Source: Verrucomicrobia bacterium SCGC AAA164-E04 (GTDB taxonomy: Bacteria > Verrucomicrobiota > Verrucomicrobiia > Limisphaerales > AAA164-E04). From it: 64,000 bases of DNA. Positions 33,733 to 43,143 of this stretch are shown in pieces. The DNA is taken from the NCBI GenBank assembly GCA_000383715.1, contig KB911884.1, positions 1 to 64,000 on the forward strand. The letters are read 5' to 3'. Position numbers and translations under genes: made by a program. The first letter of the stretch is position 1. Each line of letters opens with the position of its first letter. The notes under the pieces are model-generated. The model worked only from the letters and a program-made list of their open reading frames with translations, searched no databases and had not been told where the DNA came from.

Positions 33733-35043
33733 CTAACGCAGTGCTTTGATACGTATATTTTTGAAAGCGACCGGATCGCCGTGACCCGCAAATCCAAAAT
33801 AACCCTCATACCGGTTCATGCCCGGATGATGGGAGCCCCCCATGAAATCCTTCACTTCCCTGAGGTCGTCATCAAGAATGGTTGTGCCATTCAATACGAC
33901 TTTAATCCTGGAGCCCTTGACTGTCACTTCCTGCTCATTCCATTCACCCACAGGTTTTAATGCACCTCTTTTGGCTGCGACCATGCCGTAAGCTGATCCG
34001 TGGTATTGACGCTTATCCAGCTTGGCATACTTATCCGCAGTGTTATCGAGCACCTGGAGTTCGCACATGCCGTTGTAGGCGGTGTTACCCTGTCCCGGAT
34101 ATCGAATTGCCAGTCCATTGTTGCCACCTGGAGGCAGTTTGAATTCGAGGCGAGCTACGAAATCAGTCAGGTTTTGATGATGGTAGATCGTACCGCCGTT
34201 ATTGGGTTTGCAGACGATGGCGCCGTCTTTTACCTGGTAATTGTCAACGGGGCCATTCCATCCGTCTAAATTTTTACCATTGAAAATGGGCTTGAACCCT
34301 GGCTCGGCGAGCATTTGCTCCACTTCGTTGTCTGGAATCTCTCGAGCGAAGATGTTTCGCCAACGGATTTCTCCACCGTGTGTTTGAAGTTGAACGGGTC
34401 CCTTATCCCAAAGTGGCTTGGATCGGTCCCAGAAGTTTTCCATTTTGGCGTGCTCCACGACTAATTGATCATTCAGGTAAATGGTGGTGTAATCCTTGAC
34501 CTGAATAATGCGAAAGGAGTTCCACTCTCCAAAAGGACGGTCAGCCAATACCATGGGGTTTTTCCCCGGTGCTCCGGCACTGTTGTTCCACAAGCCGCCT
34601 GATCCTTTGTCTGCATCGATGTTCCATTTTCCACCTTCTTTGGTGTAATCCCAGATCTGAACTTGCGGGTTCCCTCGCAGGTAAATGCCACTATCGGCTT
34701 TGGCGACGGTCTTGTAATCAATCAGGAATTCCATGTTGCCATAATCCTGATCAGTTGTCAGATAAACGCCGTGGCCATCATTCACCAGTTCGCCGTTTTC
34801 AACGGTCCAGTGCTTTTTGACATCTTCCAGGTCCTTATCCCTCTTGGTTTTGCGCTCTTCATCGGACATCGCCCAAAGCTTGCGGGGATCAAAATGACCC
34901 ATGCCATGCCAGCCCGAAAGGTCTTTGCCATTGAACAACGCTGTGAATCCTGTAGGCGGTTGATTGAGTTCTCCAGCCTGCACTGCATTCAAGCTGCCCA
35001 AACCGACCGCGCATGCAGTTAATAAGATAGTTTTGATTTTCAT
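33733..35043 (-). CDS. Double-domain DUF1080 protein (3-keto-disaccharide hydrolase-like), exported
   Basis: A 436-residue secreted protein with two concanavalin-like DUF1080 modules. The ATG at 35043 begins a signal peptide (MKIKTILLTACAVGLGSLNA) and is preferred over an upstream frame extension. Module 1 (about 30-230) has GFTALFNGKDLSGWHG, NGELVNDGHGVYLTTDQDYG and DSGIYLRGNPQVQIWD. Module 2 (about 245-436) repeats the pattern: FKPIFNGKNLDGWNG, VARLEFKLPPGGNNGLAIR, CELQVLDNTADKY, GEWNEQEVTVKGSRIKVVLNG and GYFGFAGHGDPVAFKNIRIK. Characterised DUF1080 members hydrolyse 3-keto-glycosides made by Gfo/Idh/MocA-type oxidoreductases. Exposure outside the cytoplasm and a nearby TIM barrel and dehydrogenase fit that scheme. 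The gene has its own terminator. Confidence 0.88.
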   Translation of the reverse strand: MKIKTILLTACAVGLGSLNAVQAGELNQPPTGFTALFNGKDLSGWHGMGHFDPRKLWAMSDEERKTKRDKDLEDVKKHWTVENGELVNDGHGVYLTTDQDYGNMEFLIDYKTVAKADSGIYLRGNPQVQIWDYTKEGGKWNIDADKGSGGLWNNSAGAPGKNPMVLADRPFGEWNSFRIIQVKDYTTIYLNDQLVVEHAKMENFWDRSKPLWDKGPVQLQTHGGEIRWRNIFAREIPDNEVEQMLAEPGFKPIFNGKNLDGWNGPVDNYQVKDGAIVCKPNNGGTIYHHQNLTDFVARLEFKLPPGGNNGLAIRYPGQGNTAYNGMCELQVLDNTADKYAKLDKRQYHGSAYGMVAAKRGALKPVGEWNEQEVTVKGSRIKVVLNGTTILDDDLREVKDFMGGSHHPGMNRYEGYFGFAGHGDPVAFKNIRIKALR

Positions 35044-35150
35044 GGTATTGATTTGATCACAAAGGTTGCCTTCTGTGCTCATTGATGTGAACTAATTGTC
35101 TAAGAAAGATGATGAAAAGCCAGCGTAAAATCAGTTGCGATGAGTTGTTT

Positions 35151-35870
35151 TCAATGTGTCGTCTCCTCAAGGATGCGCGTAATCGCTTGGGCTGCCTCTG
35201 CTGGATGAGGTGCTGCATAAATTGGGCGTCCGATGACCAGTCGACTGGCTCCAGCTGCGATTGCCTCCTTGGGGCCCAGAGTGCGCTTTTGATCTCCCAT
35301 GGCATCCTTTTGAGCGCGAATACCCGGGGTCACCAAGTGAACGGAAGGAGGCACCAGGCTGCGAAGTCGCGTCAATTCCAATGGAGAACAAACGAGTCCA
35401 CGTAATCCATTCGAGACGGCCATCTCAGCCAATGCAGCAACCTGATCTTCGACTCCATGCTGCACTCCGATCGCACTTAACTGGCTTTGATCCATACTGG
35501 TCAGTACGGTTACCCCCAGGATAACGGGGGGAGCGATTCCAAGAGAAGAGGCTGTTTCCTGAGCAGATTGCTCGGCTGCTTTGATCATCTCGGGACCTCC
35601 AGCGCAATGAATGGTCATCCATTGGACATTCAGCTTGGTTGCGTTGGCAACAGCTTTGGCGACAGTGTTGGGAATATCATGAAATTTGAGATCCAGAAAT
35701 ATTTCCTTACCGAGTGCCTGAATCGTTTTGACTGTATTCGAGCCGCCGTTCGTGAATAATTCGAGCCCAATTTTAAAACCGCCCACATGAGGATAAATAT
35801 CCTCTGCCAGCGCCATAGCCTTTTCAGGCGAGGGAACATCAAGAGCTGCAAGTATTGGATTCGACTCCAT
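35151..35870 (-). CDS. pyrF: Orotidine 5'-phosphate decarboxylase
   Basis: A 239-residue enzyme that decarboxylates OMP to UMP in the last step of pyrimidine synthesis. The active-site signature LDLKFHDIPNTV at about 59-70 contains the Asp-Lys-Asp array. Other family blocks are ILAALDVPSPEKAMAL, VGGFKIGLELF, the HCAGG turn, HLVTPGIRA and the phosphate-binding ASRLVIGRPI. Length and motifs are normal. It is cytoplasmic and housekeeping, lying between the DUF1080 gene and the sulfatase-SGNH fusion on the same strand; co-transcription with the sulfatase is possible across the 45-bp gap but has no functional logic. Confidence 0.97.
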   Translation of the reverse strand: MESNPILAALDVPSPEKAMALAEDIYPHVGGFKIGLELFTNGGSNTVKTIQALGKEIFLDLKFHDIPNTVAKAVANATKLNVQWMTIHCAGGPEMIKAAEQSAQETASSLGIAPPVILGVTVLTSMDQSQLSAIGVQHGVEDQVAALAEMAVSNGLRGLVCSPLELTRLRSLVPPSVHLVTPGIRAQKDAMGDQKRTLGPKEAIAAGASRLVIGRPIYAAPHPAEAAQAITRILEETTH

Positions 35871-35915
35871 AGGTATCTTGTTTGGAATATTGAAACTGAT
35901 AAAACTGCAGCCCCG

Positions 35916-38147
35916 TCACAATCCCAGAGCACTCAGTTTGGACTCTATGGCTTCAGCCCAGAGCTCGTATCCCTTTTCACTTAAATGCAGAGCATCTGGC
36001 ATGACAGAAGCAGGTAGGTTTCCTTCGTCATCAAGGAAAATATTTCCCACATCCATATAGTGAACATGGTTTCCATCATCAAAGCGTCGTATGATCTGGT
36101 TGATTCCCTGGTTGGTGATGCGTCCTGCATCATGTGGAGTGCGTCCGCGAGGGAACACGCCCAGGAGCAAGACCTTCGTTTCAGGGGATTTCTCTTTCAT
36201 GATCTCAAGAATGCGTTCTACACCAGCAGCCGTTTCAGCCGGTGCCTGCATCTTGTGTCCGGTGTTGTTCGTGCCGACCATAAGCACCGCGACCTTTGGC
36301 TGAATGTTATTGAACTGCCCTTTGTTCAGTCGCCAGATGACATGTTCAGTCCGGTCACCACCGAAGCCCAGATTAACGGGTTTACGATCGGCGTAATATT
36401 CGTTCCAGACAGATTTTCCATTGCCTTCCCATCCTTGAGTGATTGAATCACCAATAAAAGCCAGATCGATGTCGCCTTTCTTCACAATGGCTTTCTTGGC
36501 CTGATCCCGCTCCCTCCACCATGATTCATCTCCTCGGGTATTCGGTATGACCGCTGGATTGACATCGTAAAAATGTCGAATGTCATTGTATCTGCGTTGG
36601 AGCCCTGCGAGCACATTTTTGTAGGCCGGATCCTTATGCAGGCTCTTCATTTCGTTTGGGTCCGTGACAAGGTCGTAAAGGTTCCACTCTCGATTGCGAG
36701 GGAAGTACATGAGCTTGTGTCGCTCGGTCCTCACACCGTCATGAATGGGAACTTCATGCACTGCCGCATTTTCATAGTAAGCATAATAAATGGCATCTCT
36801 CCAGTCGGGTGTCTTGTTACCTCCGTTTTCAAACAGCGGTTTCAGACTTCGTCCCTGCATTTCTGTCGGTACATTGACTCCTGCTATATCGAGGAAGGTG
36901 GGCCCATAATCGATATTCTGAATCATGGCCTCAGATCGTGTGCCTGGGTTTACTTTGCCAGGCCATCGCACCAGAAACGGCATTTTCAATGACTCCTCGA
37001 ACATCCACCGTTTATCATACCAACCATGTTCTCCGAGGTAAAACCCTTGATCGGAGGAATAGATGACGAGGGTATTCTCGGAAAGTCCATTCTGATCCAG
37101 ATAATTCAGAATACGTCCCACGCTGTCATCGACGGCCTGAACAGATCCAAGGTAATCGTGCATGTATCGCTGGTATTTCCACTGTGTGATTTCCTTTTCT
37201 GACAATTTACCAGATTTCATTTTATGAATGAAAGATTGGTTTTCCGGTTCGTAATAAGAATCCCAAACTGCCTTTTGCTCGGCATTCATGCGGCGGTATT
37301 CGCCATTGCCCAGGTTTTTGAAATGCTCAGTAAATTGATTTTCACCATGAAATTTGGTGTCATGCCCCCAGTGGAAATGATCCTTCAAAGTCATTTCGTT
37401 TTCCTTGAGCAGCTTGGATCGACCTGAATAGTCATCAAAGAGGGAGGCAGGCTCAGGAATCGTTCCCATTTTGTAACGCCCGAAATGCCGGGGGTGAGGG
37501 GACCAGTTGCGATGGGGCGCTTTATGCTGACACATAAGCATGAACGGTTCGCCACTTTCTTTTTGATCTTTCATCCAATCAAGTGCCAGATCAGTAATCA
37601 AGTCGGTGCAATACCCCTGATACCGTTTTCTGGAGCCATCCATTTGGATCAAGTCCGGATTGTAATAGCTTCCCTGCCCGGGAAGGATTTCCCAATAATT
37701 AAATCCTGTTGGATTGGTGCCTAAATGCCATTTACCGATCATGGCTGTCTTGTAACCAGCCTTTTGCAGGATTTTGGGAAACGTCGTTTGATTGCCATCG
37801 AAGCGATCGCCGTTGCGCAGGAATCCATTTAAATGACTATGCTTGCCCGTCAGGATACAAGCGCGCGAGGGACCGCAAATAGAATTAGCACAAAATGAGT
37901 TCACATAAAGAGCCCCTTCATGAGCTAAACGGTCGATGTGCGGAGTCTGGTTGACTTTCGATCCGTAAGCGCCTATGGCCTGTACTGCATGATCATCGCT
38001 GAAAATAAAGACGATGTTAGGACGCTTTGATTTGGCAGCCTGTGAAGAGTCTCCCTGGAGCATACCAATGACAAGCAGCACAGATAGACCACTCCATTTA
38101 AGAATGATCATGAGCCGGCGCAATAAACAGCGAAAAGGATTCTGCAT
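35916..38147 (-). CDS. Sulfatase-SGNH esterase fusion, exported
   Basis: A 743-residue two-domain enzyme. After a basic/hydrophobic N-terminus (RLMIILKWSGLSVLLVIGML), residues ~42-550 are a type I sulfatase: IVFIFSDDHAVQAIGAYGS, the formylglycine motif CGPSRACILTG with Cys91, GKWHLG, and a C-terminal YSSDQGFYLGEHGWYDKR block. Residues ~559-743 (DNA 35919-36473) are an SGNH hydrolase: FIGDSITQGWEG with Ser568, GFGGDRTEHV, VLMVGTNNTGH and DALHLS with Asp718 and His721. SGNH members near carbohydrate enzymes often act as acetyl-esterases. One chain would thus remove sulfate and acyl groups from the same polysaccharide. The frame is open to 38231; M29 (38147) gives the best signal sequence, but the true start is uncertain. 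Divergent from the ClC gene. Confidence 0.92.
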   Translation of the reverse strand: MQNPFRCLLRRLMIILKWSGLSVLLVIGMLQGDSSQAAKSKRPNIVFIFSDDHAVQAIGAYGSKVNQTPHIDRLAHEGALYVNSFCANSICGPSRACILTGKHSHLNGFLRNGDRFDGNQTTFPKILQKAGYKTAMIGKWHLGTNPTGFNYWEILPGQGSYYNPDLIQMDGSRKRYQGYCTDLITDLALDWMKDQKESGEPFMLMCQHKAPHRNWSPHPRHFGRYKMGTIPEPASLFDDYSGRSKLLKENEMTLKDHFHWGHDTKFHGENQFTEHFKNLGNGEYRRMNAEQKAVWDSYYEPENQSFIHKMKSGKLSEKEITQWKYQRYMHDYLGSVQAVDDSVGRILNYLDQNGLSENTLVIYSSDQGFYLGEHGWYDKRWMFEESLKMPFLVRWPGKVNPGTRSEAMIQNIDYGPTFLDIAGVNVPTEMQGRSLKPLFENGGNKTPDWRDAIYYAYYENAAVHEVPIHDGVRTERHKLMYFPRNREWNLYDLVTDPNEMKSLHKDPAYKNVLAGLQRRYNDIRHFYDVNPAVIPNTRGDESWWRERDQAKKAIVKKGDIDLAFIGDSITQGWEGNGKSVWNEYYADRKPVNLGFGGDRTEHVIWRLNKGQFNNIQPKVAVLMVGTNNTGHKMQAPAETAAGVERILEIMKEKSPETKVLLLGVFPRGRTPHDAGRITNQGINQIIRRFDDGNHVHYMDVGNIFLDDEGNLPASVMPDALHLSEKGYELWAEAIESKLSALGL

Positions 38148-38245
38148 CCCCAAAGAATCTAAAAGACGAGCCCAGTAGTCAAGCCAGTCCTTTCTATTCA
38201 ATCGATACTCGTTATTTAAAATTGTATCCATTATAATCTTATTAA

Positions 38246-40093
38246 GTGAAAGGCATTCGAGCCATCATACATTCATTAGTCCATTCCTGGCACTTGTTCG
38301 TGCGCAGGCATTGGCAGGGCTTTCTCGCCTGGAGAGAGCGTTTTCGTTTTACGGAAGAGGCCTTGCATCTCCTGATTGCGGGCGGAATTGGGATTATGGG
38401 AGGCGTGGTGAATGTCGTCTTCGTGAAACTGATTGTTGGGTGTCAAGATCTTGTCTGGACAAAGGGGGATTCTTCTTCATTAACTCCATTTCAGGGAACG
38501 GAATGGGAGCGTCTATTGATTCCAGTGGCAGGGAGCCTGATCGCTGGTTTGTTATTGTATCTAGGACTTAAATGGTCTACGAAAAAGGGGAGTAACAATT
38601 TACTTGAAGCGGTTTCGATGGGAGACGGTAAATTGCCTTTTGGAACCGCAGTTAGTCAGGCTTTTTCTTCCGTGGTAAGTATTGTTTCTGGAGCTACTAT
38701 TGGTCGAGAGGGTTCCATCACGCAGTTCACGAGCACGCTTGCTTCTAAATGGGGAGCGCTGGCGCGTTGGCACCCTTATCGCTTGCGGTTAATGGTTGCT
38801 TGTGGTGCGGCCTCGGGAATGGCTGCAGCTTACAACGCACCGATCGCAGGGGCCGTATTTGCTGCGCACATTGTGCTCGGTAATTTCTCCATGCATTTGT
38901 TCGCGCCCTTGATTTTTTCCTCAGTGGTTTCTTCCATGGTCTCCAGAAGTTTTTTTGGAATGGCACCTCTTTACAGAACTTCCCTGGAAATGGATCTTAC
39001 TTTGTTTCAATTACCCTGGTTTCTGGTGCTGGGAGTCTTGTGTGGATTAATGGGAGGTTTGTTTCTGAAATCAATGCTGTGGGTTCGAGGTATCTTCCAA
39101 AGATTTTCAATCCCCATGCCTTTCAAACTGGCACTCGGAGGTCTGGCGATTGGCGTGTTGGCCTTCCGTTTTCCGCAAGTCCTTGGTAATGGTTATTCAG
39201 GCGTGAATCTTATCATGGCTAATCAACTGAATCTCGCAGCAGTGGTGGCCTTGTTTTTGTTGAGATGGTCGGCCACGATCCTTACGGTTGGCTCCGGGGC
39301 CTTTGGGGGCGTGATGACCCCGGTTTTGTTTCTTGGAGCGGCTCTTGGGGGAGTGTTTGGTCTTTACGGCATGCAGGAACAGTGGCATCCCGACATACCT
39401 GTGGCTGTCTTTGCTTTGGTTGGTATGAGCAGCATGCTGGCCGCGACCACTCACAGTCCGCTACTGGCGATGATCATGGTGTTTGAAATTTCCCTGAACT
39501 ACAGTTTGATGCCCGCATTAATGATTTCCTCCGCGATTGCGACGCTTGTTGCGCGGCAAGTGCATCGTACCAATATCTACAGTGAAACCCTCTACGCCAA
39601 AGGACTGGATGCCTCCTGGGAATCGGATCGGTTCGGCGAGGCCTCGCGGCAACGCGTTGGAGACCTCATGCGACACCCGGTGCCACCCGTGCGAGACAAC
39701 GATTTCTTTGCGGACATTGCAGATCGATTCATTACCAGCGCCTATCACTTCCTTCCTGTGGTGGATCAGCGCATGCGGTTGCTGGGGGTGGTTGCCCTCA
39801 GCGATCTCAAGGAGTATCTGCAGATGGGGGAACAACTGAAAAGCGTCATTGCCATCGATATCATGCGTCCCGCTCCCCAATGCCTGACACCCGGTCAGCG
39901 ATTGGACGAAGCCTTGTCGGTTTTGCTCGGAGCTGAAATGCGGAACGTCCCAGTGGTAAATAACGGCAAAGATAAAAAACTCATCGGTGCTGTGAATCGC
40001 TCTGAAGCACTCGGGCAACTCGCGGAAGCAATGTCTTCTCCCAGCTTGAAATCCGGCACAGGACGTAGCGAATTAAACAATCAAAAAATATGA
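38246..40093 (+). CDS. ClC-family chloride channel/H+-Cl- exchanger with CBS domains
   Basis: A 615-residue membrane protein starting at GTG. The ClC core (about 30-440) contains ATIGREGSITQF (the GREGP-like anion-selectivity loop), AAAYNAPIAGAVFAA and GSGAFGGVMTPVLFLGAALGG, which correspond to the selectivity-filter helices. Around residue 480 onward are two CBS domains (VGDLMRHPVPPVRDNDF ... LLGVVALSDLKEYL; IDIMRPAPQCLTPGQRLDEA ... KKLIGAVNRSEAL), expected to bind adenine nucleotides and gate the channel. Whether it is a channel or an exchanger depends on the gating and proton glutamates, which I did not resolve. Its stop overlaps the start of the following haem-protein gene as ATGA, an unusual pairing. 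Confidence 0.95.
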   Translation: MKGIRAIIHSLVHSWHLFVRRHWQGFLAWRERFRFTEEALHLLIAGGIGIMGGVVNVVFVKLIVGCQDLVWTKGDSSSLTPFQGTEWERLLIPVAGSLIAGLLLYLGLKWSTKKGSNNLLEAVSMGDGKLPFGTAVSQAFSSVVSIVSGATIGREGSITQFTSTLASKWGALARWHPYRLRLMVACGAASGMAAAYNAPIAGAVFAAHIVLGNFSMHLFAPLIFSSVVSSMVSRSFFGMAPLYRTSLEMDLTLFQLPWFLVLGVLCGLMGGLFLKSMLWVRGIFQRFSIPMPFKLALGGLAIGVLAFRFPQVLGNGYSGVNLIMANQLNLAAVVALFLLRWSATILTVGSGAFGGVMTPVLFLGAALGGVFGLYGMQEQWHPDIPVAVFALVGMSSMLAATTHSPLLAMIMVFEISLNYSLMPALMISSAIATLVARQVHRTNIYSETLYAKGLDASWESDRFGEASRQRVGDLMRHPVPPVRDNDFFADIADRFITSAYHFLPVVDQRMRLLGVVALSDLKEYLQMGEQLKSVIAIDIMRPAPQCLTPGQRLDEALSVLLGAEMRNVPVVNNGKDKKLIGAVNRSEALGQLAEAMSSPSLKSGTGRSELNNQKI

Positions 40094-43000
40094 GACTCCT
40101 TTACAAACAAGTAAACCAATTCGAAAACGTACGTATCATGGTCGCGATTGCTGTGGGAATGTTGTTTTCCTCGATGGACAGATTCAGCGCAGCCGAACCT
40201 GTTGCCAGCTCCGAGCAATTGCCGCGGATACAAGCAACCGAAGTGGCAGATGTGATGTCTTCCTTCGAAGTACGTGACGGGTTTACGTTGGATTTGGTGG
40301 CAGCGGAACCTTTGGTGGTTGATCCGGTAGCCATGGATTTTGATGCATGGGGAAGGGCTTTTGTCGTCGAAATGCGAGGATACTCGGAGAGACGCCCCGA
40401 AAGGCTCGGCCGGATCAAGATGCTTGAGGATATAGATAAAGACGGATCCTTCGATCAAAGTGTCGTTTATGCGGGTGACCTGCCTTGGCCGACAGCAGTC
40501 ATGTGTTACGATGGGGGAATCTTTGTAGGAGCGACACCAGATATTTTTTATTTTAAAGACACTGACGGTGATGGCTCAGCGGATATCCGGCAATTGGTAT
40601 TTACCGGTTTTGCTTCTGCAAGTGCACCTTATCGAGTCGAGCAGTTGAACATGCAAGCCATGTTGAATTCGTTTCATTGGGGGCCGGATAACCGGATCCA
40701 CGGTGCCACAGGCCCTGTAGGAGGCAAAGTCTATTCACCGCTTCGTCCGGATCAGGCCCCTTTGAACCTGCGTGGGAAGGACTTTTCGTTCGACCCAAAA
40801 ACGCTGGAATTACGCGCCGAAAGTGGAGGAGCACAAAATGGAATGTCTTTTGATAGCCACGGAAGGAAATTCGTCTGCAGTAACAGTGATCACCTGCAAT
40901 ACATTGTCTATGATGAGGCATTCGCCGGCCTGAATCCATTTATCAAACAGCAACCGGCAAGGATCAGCATCGCGGAAGATGGACCCGCCGCTCCGGTTTT
41001 TCGGATCAGTCCGGATGAACCCTGGAGAATCGTGCGTACGAAATGGCGTGTAGCAGGTGCCGTGCGTGGGCCTGTTGAAGGAGGCGGTACTCCTTCTGGC
41101 TACTTTACGGGAGCAACGGGAGCGACTTTGTATACCGGGGACGCCTGGGCAAGGGAGTATGCAGACCATGCCTTTATTGCTGATTGCGGCAGTAATCTGA
41201 TCCACAGAAAAGGAATATATCCGAAAGGTCATGTCGCGACCGCGCGGCGTCCAGCAGAGGAATCGGGCATAGAATTTGTGCGTTCCTCTGATATCTGGTT
41301 TCGCCCTGTTCAATTTTCCAACGCTCCGGATGGTAATCTTTATGTAATGGATATGTACCGAGAAGTCATTGAGCATCCATGGTCGTTGCCCGACGGAATA
41401 AAGCAATTTCTGGATCTCAATAGCGGCCATAATCGGGGGCGCATTTACCGTATTCGAACCATTGAAGGTAAAACCAAACAACGGAGATTGCCAGGGGAAG
41501 CAAAGGCCATGGAGCTGGTGCAAATGCTTGGTCATTCCAATCATTGGCACCGGGAAACCGCAAGGCGTTTGCTTGTTCAACGAAATATGATCCACTTACA
41601 GGATGCTGTGAGAGCCTTATTGAAGGAGTCGGTTGACGTTTCTGCTCAAGTGAATGCAGTGCAGGTACTCCATGGTTTCGGGGATTTGACAGTTGATGAT
41701 GTGGAGACGGTTTTTCGAAGTAAATCCAGCGTGGTTCATCTGGCTTTATTAAAATTGTGGGGCAACAGGGACGAATTAAGTCCATTTGATGTACCATTTG
41801 AAAAATATATCTCTCAACTTATTCTCAATAATCAAACAAGGTTTCAAGCCACTTTATTATTGTCCAAATTTCCGCTTCATTCATCCAGACAATCTGAGTT
41901 TCTTTGGCGCGCCATGTCTCTCGAAAAAGAAGACAAATACTGGATGCAATTTGCAGTGCTGAACGCGATGAATTCTTGCCGCTCCGATTTTTTGAATCAC
42001 ATGATCGCCAAGGGGGAAATCGGAGGTAATTTGTTCCATGATACGGGCGCATTCTATCAATTTTTGGGTGCATCAAGTGATAAGAAGGAAATTGCGCAGA
42101 TATTTCGATTCGTTTTCGAAGCTCCCATTTCAGTGGATACTCTGGATGCCTTATCCTCGTTGAGTCATGGTATGCGTCAGAATGGGAAAAGCTGGTCAAC
42201 GGTTCTAACCGATACAGAGCTGGCTCATGCTCGAAAAAGGTATTTAGTCTGGATCCAGAGTCAGGCTCTGGACGACCTCTCATCAGCAGGGAAAATCATC
42301 GGAATCATGGGTGAGATGATGAATGAAAATCTCAAGCAGAGTTGGAAGACCATGCTGTCTCAGTCCGAGTGGGCCATCTTGCATTCTGAACTGCTGGCTT
42401 CCCTTGCCAATGTCTTTTCATTGAGTGATCTTGACTGGGTATGCGAACAGTGGTCCTCCTGGAGTCCATCAGTTCGGCAAGTTACTCTTGCTTTGATGAT
42501 GTCGCGTGATGAATTGTTGCTTGCATACTTGAAATCAGCTCAAGAAAAACCGGAACTTATAAAAGATCTGACATTCTCTCAGAGAAAGAGTATTCAACAT
42601 CATCGTTCGGATAAGGTTCAACAGTCTGCATCTCGACTCTGGGATCCCTTTACAGAAAATGTTGTGAAGAAGTCTGTGGAGGATTTTGGAGAAGCGCTGT
42701 TACTTAAGGCTGACATGGATAATGGCCAACGAATCTTCAACGAACGGTGTGCTTCCTGTCATCGTGGTAATGGAGAAGGGTTTGCTCTGGGCCCTGATCT
42801 TATTTCCGTTAAAACATCCGGGAAGAACCGTATTCTGGACAGTATTCTATACCCAAACAGAGAAGTGCAACCGCAGTATATCTCATATGAGATAGAGACA
42901 ACTGAAGGGGAAAGTGTCGTAGGCTTGATCGCTCAGGAATCACGTTCGCTCATGGTCGTCAAACAGGCATTAGGGATAACTCAAACGATACAACGACAAA

Positions 43001-43116
43001 AAATTGCTTCTATCGATGGAACAGGAAATTCCATCATGCCCTCAGGACTATTGGAGGGAATGACAACTCAGGACGTCGGTGATTTGCTGGAATACATCGT
43101 TCAACTGAAACGTTGA
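40090..43116 (+). CDS. PVC-type haem-binding protein with propeller, helical repeats and cytochrome c domain
   Basis: A 1008-residue exported protein of a family annotated as 'membrane-bound dehydrogenase' (TIGR02604) plus 'putative haem-binding domain' (TIGR02603). Residues ~55-460 form a glucose/sorbosone-dehydrogenase-like propeller (GFTLDLVAAEPLVVDPVAMD, DTDGDGSADIRQL, NSFHWGPDNRIHG, YVMDMYREVIEHPWSLP). HEAT-like helical repeats follow at ~490-850. A c-type haem site, CASCH, lies near residue 886 within GQRIFNERCASCHRGNGEG, with GPDL downstream. The signal sequence may begin at Met17 (MVAIAVGMLFSSM); the longer start overlaps the ClC stop as ATGA. It probably oxidises a sugar or alcohol in the periplasm, passing electrons to the haem, but no substrate is proven. 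A paralogue lies at 50568-54065. Confidence 0.88.
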   Translation: MRLLYKQVNQFENVRIMVAIAVGMLFSSMDRFSAAEPVASSEQLPRIQATEVADVMSSFEVRDGFTLDLVAAEPLVVDPVAMDFDAWGRAFVVEMRGYSERRPERLGRIKMLEDIDKDGSFDQSVVYAGDLPWPTAVMCYDGGIFVGATPDIFYFKDTDGDGSADIRQLVFTGFASASAPYRVEQLNMQAMLNSFHWGPDNRIHGATGPVGGKVYSPLRPDQAPLNLRGKDFSFDPKTLELRAESGGAQNGMSFDSHGRKFVCSNSDHLQYIVYDEAFAGLNPFIKQQPARISIAEDGPAAPVFRISPDEPWRIVRTKWRVAGAVRGPVEGGGTPSGYFTGATGATLYTGDAWAREYADHAFIADCGSNLIHRKGIYPKGHVATARRPAEESGIEFVRSSDIWFRPVQFSNAPDGNLYVMDMYREVIEHPWSLPDGIKQFLDLNSGHNRGRIYRIRTIEGKTKQRRLPGEAKAMELVQMLGHSNHWHRETARRLLVQRNMIHLQDAVRALLKESVDVSAQVNAVQVLHGFGDLTVDDVETVFRSKSSVVHLALLKLWGNRDELSPFDVPFEKYISQLILNNQTRFQATLLLSKFPLHSSRQSEFLWRAMSLEKEDKYWMQFAVLNAMNSCRSDFLNHMIAKGEIGGNLFHDTGAFYQFLGASSDKKEIAQIFRFVFEAPISVDTLDALSSLSHGMRQNGKSWSTVLTDTELAHARKRYLVWIQSQALDDLSSAGKIIGIMGEMMNENLKQSWKTMLSQSEWAILHSELLASLANVFSLSDLDWVCEQWSSWSPSVRQVTLALMMSRDELLLAYLKSAQEKPELIKDLTFSQRKSIQHHRSDKVQQSASRLWDPFTENVVKKSVEDFGEALLLKADMDNGQRIFNERCASCHRGNGEGFALGPDLISVKTSGKNRILDSILYPNREVQPQYISYEIETTEGESVVGLIAQESRSLMVVKQALGITQTIQRQKIASIDGTGNSIMPSGLLEGMTTQDVGDLLEYIVQLKR

Positions 43117-43143
43117 AATCAACTTCGAACAGACGACCTTCTC

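Noticed and set aside
33523-33960. Plus-strand 145-codon frame spanning the DUF1080 terminator
   Set aside because: It runs through a clear minus-strand terminator and the 3' end of the DUF1080 gene; no similarity to a known protein.
36060-36446. Plus-strand 128-codon frame
   Set aside because: It is antisense to the catalytic SGNH domain of the sulfatase fusion, whose motifs show the minus strand is the coding one.
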